A DNA stretch of 5,679 nucleotides from Desulfobacteraceae bacterium (GCA_007131845.1 SLPT01000144.1:1-5679), one strand, 5' to 3'. Positions 1 through 5,679 are shown, counted from the stretch's first letter. The notes: generated by a model not told the origin, from the letters alone. Translations and numbers: made by a program.

Positions 1-1911
1 GAACTGGAAAAAGAGCGCGGTATCACCATCGCCTCCGCCGCGACCTACTGCACATGGAAAAACCACGCAATCAACATTATCGACACCCCCGGGCACGTGG
101 ATTTCACCATAGAAGTCGAACGCGCTCTCCGGGTAATGGACGGCAGCGTCCTGGTGCTTTGCGGCGTTGGCGGGGTGCAGTCCCAGTCCATTACCGTTGA
201 TCAGCAGATGAAACGCTACAACGTCCCCTGCATCGCCTTTATCAACAAGTGCGATCGCAGCGGTGCAAATCCGGAACGGGTTGTAAAACAGCTCCGGGAG
301 AAGCTAGGCCATAACCCCGTGGTACTGCAAATGCCCATAGGCCTTGAATCCGAGCACCAGGGCGTTATCGATTTGGTGACTATGAAGGCCCTTTATTTCG
401 AGGATGAATTCGGCCAGGAACTCCGGGAAGCCGAAATTCCTGCGGAACTTGCCGATGAAGCGCAAAGCAGGCGGGAGGAAATGCTCGATGCCGCATCCAT
501 GTTTTCCGACGAGCTGACCGAAGCCATTCTGGAAGAAGAGACCATCGGTCCGGATCTCATCCGGACAGCCATTCACCAGGGCGTACTCCGCCGGGGGCTT
601 ACACCGGTCATGATGGGATCGGCATATAAAAACAAGGGAATACAGCCTCTTCTGGACGGATTCTGCTATTATCTCCCCTCCCCTGTCGACGTGGAAAACC
701 ATGCACTCGATATCGAGGACAACGAGGCGAAGGTTACGCTCCGGCCCGATGATACGGCCCCCCTCGTGGCCCTCGCATTCAAGCTGGAAGACACATCATA
801 CGGCCAGCTGACCTATATCCGGGTCTACCAGGGACGAATGGAAAAATCCCAAACCATGATCAATGTGCGGAGCGGCAAGAAGATCAAGGTGGGACGCATC
901 GTCCGGATGCACGCCAACAAGATGGAGGATGTGGAAGCAATCCCGGCGGGGTCCATCGGTGCGCTGTTCGGAATCGACTGCGCATCCGGCGATACCTTCG
1001 TGACGCCCGGGATCAATATTTCCATGTCGTCGATGTATGTTCCCGACCCGGTCATCTCCCTTTCCGTGAAGCCGAAAGACCACAAATCCGAAGCCAACAT
1101 GTCCAAGGCCTTAAACCGCTTCGTGAAGGAAGACCCCACATTTACCACGGGATACAACGAAGAGACCGGCGAGACGCTTATCTCTGGCATGGGCGAGCTG
1201 CACCTGGAAATTTACCTGGAAAGAATGCGCCGGGAATACAGCTGCGACATCGCCACCGGCGAGCCCCGGGTGGCCTACCGGGAGACCATCACATCACGGG
1301 CGGACTTCGATTACACCCACAAGAAACAGACCGGCGGCGCAGGCCAGTTCGGCCGGGTGGTAGGCTATATGGAACCGGCTGAAGAGCAATGGTTCGAATT
1401 CGACAACAAAGTAACCGGCGGAAACATCCCCACGCATTTTATCCCGGCATGTGAAAAAGGTTTTGTCGAATCCATGAAAAAAGGCCCCTGGATGAAATAT
1501 CCCGTCACAGGCGTCCGGATGGTACTGACGGATGGTGCTTCGCATTCCGTCGATTCCTCTGAAATGGCCTTCCAGGCCGCTGCTCGCAGTGCATTCCAGG
1601 AAACATACAGAAAAGCAGCGCCTGTTCTGCTGGAACCCGTCATGAAAGTCGTGGTCGAAACGCCCGGCGAATTCTTCGGAAACGTCATGTCATCTTTGAA
1701 CCAGCGCCGTGGCATGATCCTGGGTTCCCACGATGAAGGCGTCACCTCGACCATCGAAGCACAGGTCCCGCTTGCGGAAATGTTTGGATATGCAACCGTT
1801 CTGCGCTCCCTGACCCAGGGGAAGGCACAGTTCACCATGGAATTTTCCGCATATAAGGAAGTTCCCCGTTCCATCGTGGAGGAAATCGCCAAAAAACGCG
1901 ATTCGCAATAA
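1..1911 (+). CDS. fusA: Elongation factor G, mitochondrial EF-G1-like (spd type), 5' partial
   Basis: This is the cytoplasmic translational GTPase that drives translocation of tRNA and mRNA after peptide bond formation. Reading frame 1 is open from the first base, giving 636 visible residues; about 55-60 N-terminal residues with the G1 P-loop lie outside. The GTG at 97 is an internal Val (inside DTPGHVDF), not a start. Visible motifs, numbered from the window edge: switch I end RGITI (6-10), G3 DTPGH (28-32), G4 NKCD (82-85, usually NKMD or NKLD), G5 near GSAYKNKG (206-213); domain II about 253-334; domain III with GMGELHLE (396-403); domain IV with [13 protein letters not shown] (439-451) and tip loop [11 protein letters not shown], whose His515 matches the decoding-centre His of E. 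coli EF-G; domain V about 545-632. From memory of the family, wording such as [21 protein letters not shown] and [11 protein letters not shown] is closer to human GFM1 than to E. coli FusA. The gene ends TAA-ACT-TAA, a tandem in-frame stop whose second TAA lies in the next gene's Shine-Dalgarno. No tuf gene follows, so this is probably not the str-operon copy. Identity as EF-G is certain; the subfamily is inferred. Confidence 0.97.
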   Translation, partial: ELEKERGITIASAATYCTWKNHAINIIDTPGHVDFTIEVERALRVMDGSVLVLCGVGGVQSQSITVDQQMKRYNVPCIAFINKCDRSGANPERVVKQLREKLGHNPVVLQMPIGLESEHQGVIDLVTMKALYFEDEFGQELREAEIPAELADEAQSRREEMLDAASMFSDELTEAILEEETIGPDLIRTAIHQGVLRRGLTPVMMGSAYKNKGIQPLLDGFCYYLPSPVDVENHALDIEDNEAKVTLRPDDTAPLVALAFKLEDTSYGQLTYIRVYQGRMEKSQTMINVRSGKKIKVGRIVRMHANKMEDVEAIPAGSIGALFGIDCASGDTFVTPGINISMSSMYVPDPVISLSVKPKDHKSEANMSKALNRFVKEDPTFTTGYNEETGETLISGMGELHLEIYLERMRREYSCDIATGEPRVAYRETITSRADFDYTHKKQTGGAGQFGRVVGYMEPAEEQWFEFDNKVTGGNIPTHFIPACEKGFVESMKKGPWMKYPVTGVRMVLTDGASHSVDSSEMAFQAAARSAFQETYRKAAPVLLEPVMKVVVETPGEFFGNVMSSLNQRRGMILGSHDEGVTSTIEAQVPLAEMFGYATVLRSLTQGKAQFTMEFSAYKEVPRSIVEEIAKKRDSQ

Positions 1912-1915
1912 ACTT

Positions 1916-1921
1916 AAGGAG
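1916..1921 (+). promoter_or_regulatory. Ribosome binding site of the P-loop ATPase gene
   Basis: AAGGAG lies 8 nt before the ATG at 1930, within TAAGGAG, a seven-base match to the anti-Shine-Dalgarno complement. It is the strongest correctly spaced site in the window. It lies in the 18 bp gap after the EF-G stop and overlaps a second in-frame EF-G stop (TAA, 1915-1917). It fixes the start of the downstream gene. Confidence 0.85.
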
Positions 1922-1929
1922 TAGAAGCG

Positions 1930-2625
1930 ATGCTAAAAAACATATTCAACACCATCCTCCCGGATGCACCCGAAGGCATTGAGGGGCAAGCGGTCCCGCC
2001 CGGCAGCTTCGGGGCCATTTTCGCCCGCGCCGGCGTCGGGAAAACCGCCCTGCTGGTCCAGCTGGCCGTTGCCGGGATGATCCAGGGGAAAAACATTCTG
2101 CATATATCCACCCAGGATCCCGTTGACAAGGTGGATCTCTGGTACCGGGAAGTTTTCCAGAGGCTCTCCCAGGAGCGGAAACATACAGGGATCAGCCGGA
2201 GCTACGACAATCTTCTGCGTCACCGCTTTATCATGACGTTCGAGACGGAAACCTTCAGCGTGGAAAAACTTCAAAAAAGAGTCAATGAGCTGATCTCTCA
2301 GGAAATATTTACACCATCAATCATCCTGATCGATGACTTCAACTTTGAAAAGGTGTCCGAAGAGGCACTCGCCGGCCTGAAATCCTTCGTGAATGAAAAG
2401 AACCTTGTATTCTGGTTCACCATCCGCACACACCGGGATGAACCGGTGGAGGAAAACAGGATTCCCACGCGGCTTGTCCCTGTCACCGGATGGTTCGACA
2501 TGATGATCCGCCTGGAACCGGAAAACGGGCGCATCTTCGTACGCCAGGTTGCAGGTGAAAACGATACGGACGTTTTTTTTCTCGATCCATCCACCCTGTT
2601 GATCCGCAGCGAAAAATCCGGATAA
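1930..2625 (+). CDS. RecA/KaiC-like P-loop ATPase of unknown function
   Basis: A 231-residue soluble protein with no signal peptide or membrane segment. I do not recognise a named family. Visible features: a Walker A motif ARAGVGKT at 32-39 followed by a hydrophobic helix (ALLVQLAVAGM); a strand NILHIST (55-61) followed by QDPVDK; a Walker B strand IILIDD (131-136); and a later strand LVFWFTIRTHR (159-169) in the place of the sensor strand of RecA-fold ATPases. The order and spacing fit a single compact RecA/KaiC/DnaB-type domain with little else, shorter than RadA or DnaB. KaiC and RecA carry a catalytic Glu just after the second core strand; here the matching positions read Gln62-Asp63, so hydrolysis may be weak or use another acid. 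The start is secure because of a good ribosome binding site. It lies between EF-G (18 bp gap) and mnmA (31 bp gap), probably in one transcript, which suggests a translation- or tRNA-linked role. That role is inference from position only. A run of eight T (2573-2580) lies near the 3' end. Alternatives include a KaiC-like signalling ATPase or a degenerate, binding-only relative. Confidence 0.9.
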   Translation: MLKNIFNTILPDAPEGIEGQAVPPGSFGAIFARAGVGKTALLVQLAVAGMIQGKNILHISTQDPVDKVDLWYREVFQRLSQERKHTGISRSYDNLLRHRFIMTFETETFSVEKLQKRVNELISQEIFTPSIILIDDFNFEKVSEEALAGLKSFVNEKNLVFWFTIRTHRDEPVEENRIPTRLVPVTGWFDMMIRLEPENGRIFVRQVAGENDTDVFFLDPSTLLIRSEKSG

Positions 2626-2656
2626 GCCGTCTATTCCGGGATAACCCGACTCCAGA

Positions 2657-3808
2657 ATGCAACCGGATGGCCGGCACATGCCCCGTTTTTCCGAAGCCAA
2701 AACCGCCGTTGCACTCAGCGGCGGCATCGATTCCCTTGTCAGCGCCTTTCTGTTAAAACAGCAGGGTGCTGATGTTGTCGGCCTGCATTTCATTACCGGC
2801 TTCGAGGCGGCATCATTTGATCCGGCATCCGGTGAACAGGCATCCGGGCGAAACCAGGCGGAAAGCATCTCCGGGTATATTTTTCGTCTGACAGGAATCG
2901 AAACCCGCATTATCGACATCCGGGAGGAATTCGAAAGCCGGGTGGTCCGCTATTTTACCGACGCCTACCAATCCGGCAAAACGCCAAACCCCTGCGTGGT
3001 CTGCAACCGGGAAATCAAATTCGGTTTCATGCTGGATCATGCGCGCAGCATTGGTGCAAGCCGCATCGCCACCGGCCATTACGCCCGCATCGGGCAAAGC
3101 TCAAGCGGAAAGCCCCTGCTGCAAAAAGGCGCCGATGCGGCCAAGGATCAGAGCTATTTTCTGGCCATGCTGCGCCCGGAGCAACTCGAAGCCGCATGTT
3201 TCATTCTCGGGGACAAAACCAAAACGGAAGTCCTTGCCATTGCCGCACAAAATCGCCTGGAGCCTTTTTATAAAAAAGAAAGCCAGGATATCTGCTTCAT
3301 CAAAAACACCTCCTGCCAGGATTTTCTTGCCTCCAGAATCAGTCACGCGGACGGAGAAGGAGACATCGTCGATTCCGCCGGAAACGTTATCGGCCGCCAC
3401 CACGGACTGTTTCGCTACACTATCGGTCAAAGACGGGGAATCAACTGCCCCGCGGCACAGCCGTATTACGTGCTGGATATCGATACCATGCAAAATCGAC
3501 TTGTTGTCGGATTTGGGGATGAATTATATCAAAAGAGGTGCTATGTTTCAGACGTCAACTGGATCGGTGGAAAGCCGGCCGGCCCCATTGCCGTAAAAAC
3601 CCGGATCCGCTACAGGCACGAGGCAGTCGAATCATCTCTGATTCCGTCAGGAGAGTCCTCTGCTATCATCGAGTTTGAAAAGCCACAGGCGGCGGTTACG
3701 CCCGGCCAGCTTGCCGTATGCTGGCAGAAAGACACAATAATCGCCGGCGGCTGGATTGAAAAAAATCCCTATGCATCCTTATCTCAAAATCATAACGCTC
3801 GGCTGTAA
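2657..3808 (+). CDS. mnmA: tRNA-specific 2-thiouridylase MnmA
   Basis: MnmA adenylates U34 of tRNA Lys, Glu and Gln with ATP and replaces the C2 oxygen with sulfur delivered by a persulfide relay, giving s2U34. The product has 383 residues (E. coli MnmA about 368). Visible features: PP-loop SGGIDS (21-26, usually SGGVDS); KTPNPCVVCNREIKFG (108-123) with Cys116 at the nucleophile position and an extra Cys113; ATGHYAR (138-144); KDQSYFL (163-169); KKESQDICFI (206-215) with Cys213 as the second catalytic cysteine; then FRYTIGQRRG and the C-terminal beta-barrel with VTPGQLAV. Odd points: the segment after the first beta strand reads GLHFITGFE and lacks the Cys-Cys-Ser region common in the family, and residues 57-64 hold a short ASGEQASG repeat. 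Start: an in-frame stop at 2642 leaves only ATG 2657 or ATG 2678. The first has no clear ribosome binding site; the second has a weak GGATGG 7 nt upstream, so a 376-residue form is possible. The C-terminal tail of about 14 residues overlaps the start of mtaB. Function is well supported. Confidence 0.95.
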   Translation: MQPDGRHMPRFSEAKTAVALSGGIDSLVSAFLLKQQGADVVGLHFITGFEAASFDPASGEQASGRNQAESISGYIFRLTGIETRIIDIREEFESRVVRYFTDAYQSGKTPNPCVVCNREIKFGFMLDHARSIGASRIATGHYARIGQSSSGKPLLQKGADAAKDQSYFLAMLRPEQLEAACFILGDKTKTEVLAIAAQNRLEPFYKKESQDICFIKNTSCQDFLASRISHADGEGDIVDSAGNVIGRHHGLFRYTIGQRRGINCPAAQPYYVLDIDTMQNRLVVGFGDELYQKRCYVSDVNWIGGKPAGPIAVKTRIRYRHEAVESSLIPSGESSAIIEFEKPQAAVTPGQLAVCWQKDTIIAGGWIEKNPYASLSQNHNARL

Positions 3809-5204
3809 AGTGAACCAGTCGGAATCCGAGGCGCTTGCTGCGCAAGGCGATACCGCTTCAGCCGGGAATCCGGAATCCGGATCTTTTGGCACATGCGTAA
3901 TCAATACCTGCTGCGTGACCGCCAGGGCGGCGATGCAGTCACGCCAGGCAATCCGAAGAGCCATCCGCAGGCATCCGGATGCAACCATCGTTGTCACCGG
4001 CTGCTATGCGCAGATGAAACCAAATGAAATCCGGGATATCGCCGGGGTGAATCATATTGTCGGACAGGCGGACAAACACCGGTTATTCGATCTTATCCGC
4101 CAGGAGCATCCATCAGCCCCAAACAGCTCTTTTTCTTTCCGGGGACCGGGAAAGCTCCGGGAAGAAACCCTGTTTACCCCGATGCCGTCGCCGGCCTTCG
4201 GTCAAAGGACCCGACCGTTTCTCAAGGTGCAGGATGGCTGCAACGCATTTTGCAGTTATTGCATCGTACCCTACAGCCGGGGGCGGAGCCGAAGCCTTAC
4301 GCCGGAAAAGGCCCTGGATGAAATGGACGGGCTGATCCGGAAAGGGGCGAGAGAAATCGTCGTGACCGGGATCCACCTCGGCCGATGGGGTGGGGATCTG
4401 GACGGCAGCCCCGACCTGTGCGTTCTGTTGGACACCCTGTTGTCCCACCCGAAGTTGGGCAGACTCCGCCTGAGTTCCCTCGAACCGACCGAGATCACCG
4501 AGGCTGTCCTTGACCGGATCGGAAGCGATCCCCGGATCTGCCGGCATTTTCACATCCCGCTCCAAAGCGGGGACGCAACTGTTTTAAAACGAATGAATCG
4601 CCATTACGACCCCGGGGAATTTGCCGGGACCATCGGGCGCATCAGAAGCCGTTTTAAAAACGCAGCCATCGGCGCCGACGTTATGGTCGGGTTTCCGGGA
4701 GAATCCGAAGAGGCATTTGAAAACACAAGAAAACTCATCGAAAGCCTGCCGGTCACTTATCTGCACGTCTTTCCCTTTTCACCAAGGCCGCCGGCGCCCG
4801 CCGCGTCTTACCCGGACCGGGTGCCCCCGGACGTCGTTCGGGAAAGAGCCCGCATACTCAAGGATCTCGGAAGACAAAAGAAAGCGGCATTCTATGCTTC
4901 CATGACCGGACGAGTGCTGGAAGTGATCGGAGAAACACCGTCGGATGCAGATGGTTTTTGTTGTAAAGGTCTTTCCTCCAACTACATTCCGGTATATATT
5001 CATCCAAACGAAAAGCCCACGTCCGCGGATGCACTTGTCAACCGATTGATACGATGCCGGATAACCGGCGCCGACAGTTGGCTTTCGGTTGCCGGCATTC
5101 CGGAGGACCAGGAAAACGTCAACGATACAACCGCCCCGCGGCAAGACGCCGTCAATCCGGATGCAGGAGAATTCATGAGGGAGCATCCCGTCAGATCATA
5201 TTAA
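3771..5204 (+). CDS. mtaB: tRNA t6A37 methylthiotransferase MtaB (radical SAM)
   Basis: MtaB converts t6A to ms2t6A at position 37 of ANN-decoding tRNAs, using two [4Fe-4S] clusters and SAM. From the ATG at 3771 the protein has 477 residues. The N-terminal UPF0004 domain holds the three cluster cysteines: Cys12 (TLGCKVNQSE), Cys47 (INTCCVT) and Cys78 (TGCYAQ). The radical SAM motif CNAFCSYC gives Cys157, Cys161 and Cys164, followed by IVPYSRGRSRS. HIPLQSGD, RMNRHY, GADVMVGFPGE and HVFPFSPR are further family motifs. A TRAM-like domain is at about 379-443, then a polar tail of about 34 residues. GCKVNQ and GCYAQ favour MtaB over MiaB or RimO. Odd points: the segment normally reading R-x-G-T-P-A-A is RPPAPAA here, and the region between Cys12 and Cys47 is divergent. 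Start: ATG 3771 is preferred; an in-frame TTG at 3756 would add five residues (MKKIP). Neither has a convincing ribosome binding site, which fits translational coupling to mnmA, whose stop is at 3806-3808, inside this gene. Confidence 0.95.
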   Translation: MHPYLKIITLGCKVNQSESEALAAQGDTASAGNPESGSFGTCVINTCCVTARAAMQSRQAIRRAIRRHPDATIVVTGCYAQMKPNEIRDIAGVNHIVGQADKHRLFDLIRQEHPSAPNSSFSFRGPGKLREETLFTPMPSPAFGQRTRPFLKVQDGCNAFCSYCIVPYSRGRSRSLTPEKALDEMDGLIRKGAREIVVTGIHLGRWGGDLDGSPDLCVLLDTLLSHPKLGRLRLSSLEPTEITEAVLDRIGSDPRICRHFHIPLQSGDATVLKRMNRHYDPGEFAGTIGRIRSRFKNAAIGADVMVGFPGESEEAFENTRKLIESLPVTYLHVFPFSPRPPAPAASYPDRVPPDVVRERARILKDLGRQKKAAFYASMTGRVLEVIGETPSDADGFCCKGLSSNYIPVYIHPNEKPTSADALVNRLIRCRITGADSWLSVAGIPEDQENVNDTTAPRQDAVNPDAGEFMREHPVRSY

Positions 5205-5279
5205 CCGGGTGGTCCGGCGGCATACCTGCTTCAGGAGGCGGTTACCGCAGGGCTCTGAACAAATGTTACTGGATATGCC
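5205..5279 (+). other. Spacer between mtaB and merR with orphan ribosome-binding-like sequence and a small palindrome
   Basis: This 75 bp spacer is the longest gap in the window. It holds AGGAGG at 5233-5238 with no usable start codon at normal spacing, an overlapping 11-base palindrome GCGGTTACCGC at 5238-5248, and a six-codon mini-ORF (ATG 5263 to TGA 5283, MLLDMP) whose stop overlaps the merR ATG. CCGG-GTGGT-CCGG at 5205-5217 can form a short hairpin, but no T run follows, so I do not call a terminator. I found no convincing -35/-10 promoter pair. Confidence 0.5.
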
Positions 5280-5679
5280 ATGAATACAAAAAAGACGACG
5301 GCCACAAAAACGTTTTCCATATCCGAGCTCGCGGATGAACTGGACATCAGCACACGAACGATTCGTTTCTATGAGGAAAAAGGGCTCATCTCGCCCCGGC
5401 GTACCAAGGGAAACCACCGGATCTACACCCGGCGGGATCGTGCGCGGCTGAAGCTCATCCTGCGCGGTAAACGCCTGGGATACTCGCTCGATGAGATCTC
5501 CGAGATGATCGGCATGGCGGATTTCGATATCGACGAGGAGCAGCAGTTGATCAAGGCCCTCCAGTACGGCAAGATCAAGCTCAAGGAAATCAACAGCCGC
5601 ATGGAAGAGCTGCAGATCCTGAAACAGGAGCTGCTCTCGGTGCAGGAAAAAGTACTCAAACGCCTGGAAGATTTAAAAA
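5280..5679 (+). CDS. MerR-family transcriptional regulator, LiuR-like, 3' partial
   Basis: A DNA-binding regulator cut by the right edge; 133 codons plus one base are visible with no stop. The N-terminal winged-helix domain spans about 12-79: FSISELADELDISTRTIRFY (12-31), EEKGLISP (32-39), a wing with NHRIYTRRD (45-53), then LKLILRGKRLGYSLDEI (57-73). From about residue 86 a heptad-rich helix (KIKLKEINSRMEELQ and onward) looks like the antiparallel dimerisation coiled coil typical of MerR proteins. There is no cysteine in the visible part, which argues against a classical mercury or copper sensor, though the effector region may lie beyond the window. LKLILRGKRLGYSL recalls LiuR-type regulators of leucine/isovalerate and acyl-CoA breakdown; that link is memory-based inference. 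Start: an in-frame TGA at 5256 and no other start codon between leave ATG 5280 as the only choice, with a weak GGA 6 nt upstream. The 75 bp spacer and unrelated role suggest it begins a separate unit. Confidence 0.93.
   Translation, partial: MNTKKTTATKTFSISELADELDISTRTIRFYEEKGLISPRRTKGNHRIYTRRDRARLKLILRGKRLGYSLDEISEMIGMADFDIDEEQQLIKALQYGKIKLKEINSRMEELQILKQELLSVQEKVLKRLEDLK

Noticed and set aside
97..99. GTG as the start of the EF-G gene
   Set aside because: The frame is open to base 1 and the upstream 32 residues match EF-G (RGITI, DTPGH), so this codon is an internal valine.
1365..1892. 175-residue open frame on the minus strand
   Set aside because: It is antisense to EF-G domains IV and V and has no motif; a by-product of GC-rich codon bias.
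2637..2648. CGGG-ATAA-CCCG hairpin in the gap before mnmA
   Set aside because: A 4 bp stem in a 31 bp gap is expected by chance in GC-rich DNA and no T run follows; recorded but not called regulatory.
2317..2919. 200-residue open frame on the minus strand
   Set aside because: It lies antisense to the ATPase and mnmA, both with strong family motifs or a good start signal, and shows no recognisable domain.
3039..3596. 185-residue open frame on the plus strand inside mnmA
   Set aside because: It is in another frame of mnmA, is rich in Pro, Ser and Lys, and has no domain or ribosome binding site.
5205..5217. Hairpin just after the mtaB stop as an intrinsic terminator
   Set aside because: The CCGG stem is only 4 bp and no T run follows it.
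5054..5338. 94-residue open frame spanning the mtaB end, the spacer and the merR start
   Set aside because: It overlaps two well-supported genes in another frame and has an Arg/Gly-rich, low-complexity composition with no motif.
1..5679. Search for CRISPR arrays, tRNA genes, transposon ends or a defence or toxin cassette
   Set aside because: No repeat-spacer pattern, cloverleaf, transposase, terminal inverted repeats or toxin-like small gene pair was seen; the genes are mostly housekeeping.

Overview
The window reads as ordinary chromosomal DNA, moderately GC-rich, from a deltaproteobacterium in the broad sense (Desulfobacterota, probably near Desulfobacterales). This placement is inferred. 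The EF-G most resembles the mitochondrial EF-G1 / spirochaete-planctomycete-deltaproteobacterial (spd) EF-G lineage, and the MnmA and MerR proteins have a Desulfobacterales-like flavour. No database search was possible, so the taxonomic call is provisional. No mobile element, CRISPR array, tRNA, rRNA or phage signature was seen.

Layout: five genes, all on the + strand. (1) 1-1911: an elongation factor G gene cut by the left edge, lacking roughly the first 55-60 codons including the P-loop. (2) 1930-2625: a small RecA/KaiC-like P-loop ATPase of unknown function, with a strong ribosome binding site 18 bp after the EF-G stop. (3) 2657-3808: mnmA, the tRNA U34 2-thiouridylase. (4) 3771-5204 (possible TTG start at 3756): mtaB, the radical-SAM methylthiotransferase that makes ms2t6A37. 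Its start lies inside the end of mnmA. (5) 5280-5679: a MerR-family regulator cut by the right edge, after a 75 bp spacer.

Genes 1-4 are packed with gaps of 18 and 31 bp and one overlap, with no terminator between them, and look like one operon. Three of the four products act on decoding and translocation: EF-G moves tRNA through the ribosome, MnmA thiolates the wobble base, and MtaB thiomethylates the base 3' of the anticodon. The unknown ATPase sits in the middle and is the best candidate for something new. Its predicted catalytic-glutamate position is not Glu, and its neighbours suggest a role linked to translation or tRNA maturation. The MerR gene probably opens a different unit; its DNA-binding half resembles LiuR-type regulators of branched-chain amino acid / acyl-CoA catabolism.

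Other points of interest are small: a mnmA stop codon embedded in the codons for an MtaB iron-sulfur cysteine, an altered conserved motif in MtaB, a cysteine-poor variant segment in MnmA, and orphan Shine-Dalgarno-like sequences near the mtaB end and ahead of merR. No clear undescribed multi-gene system is visible.
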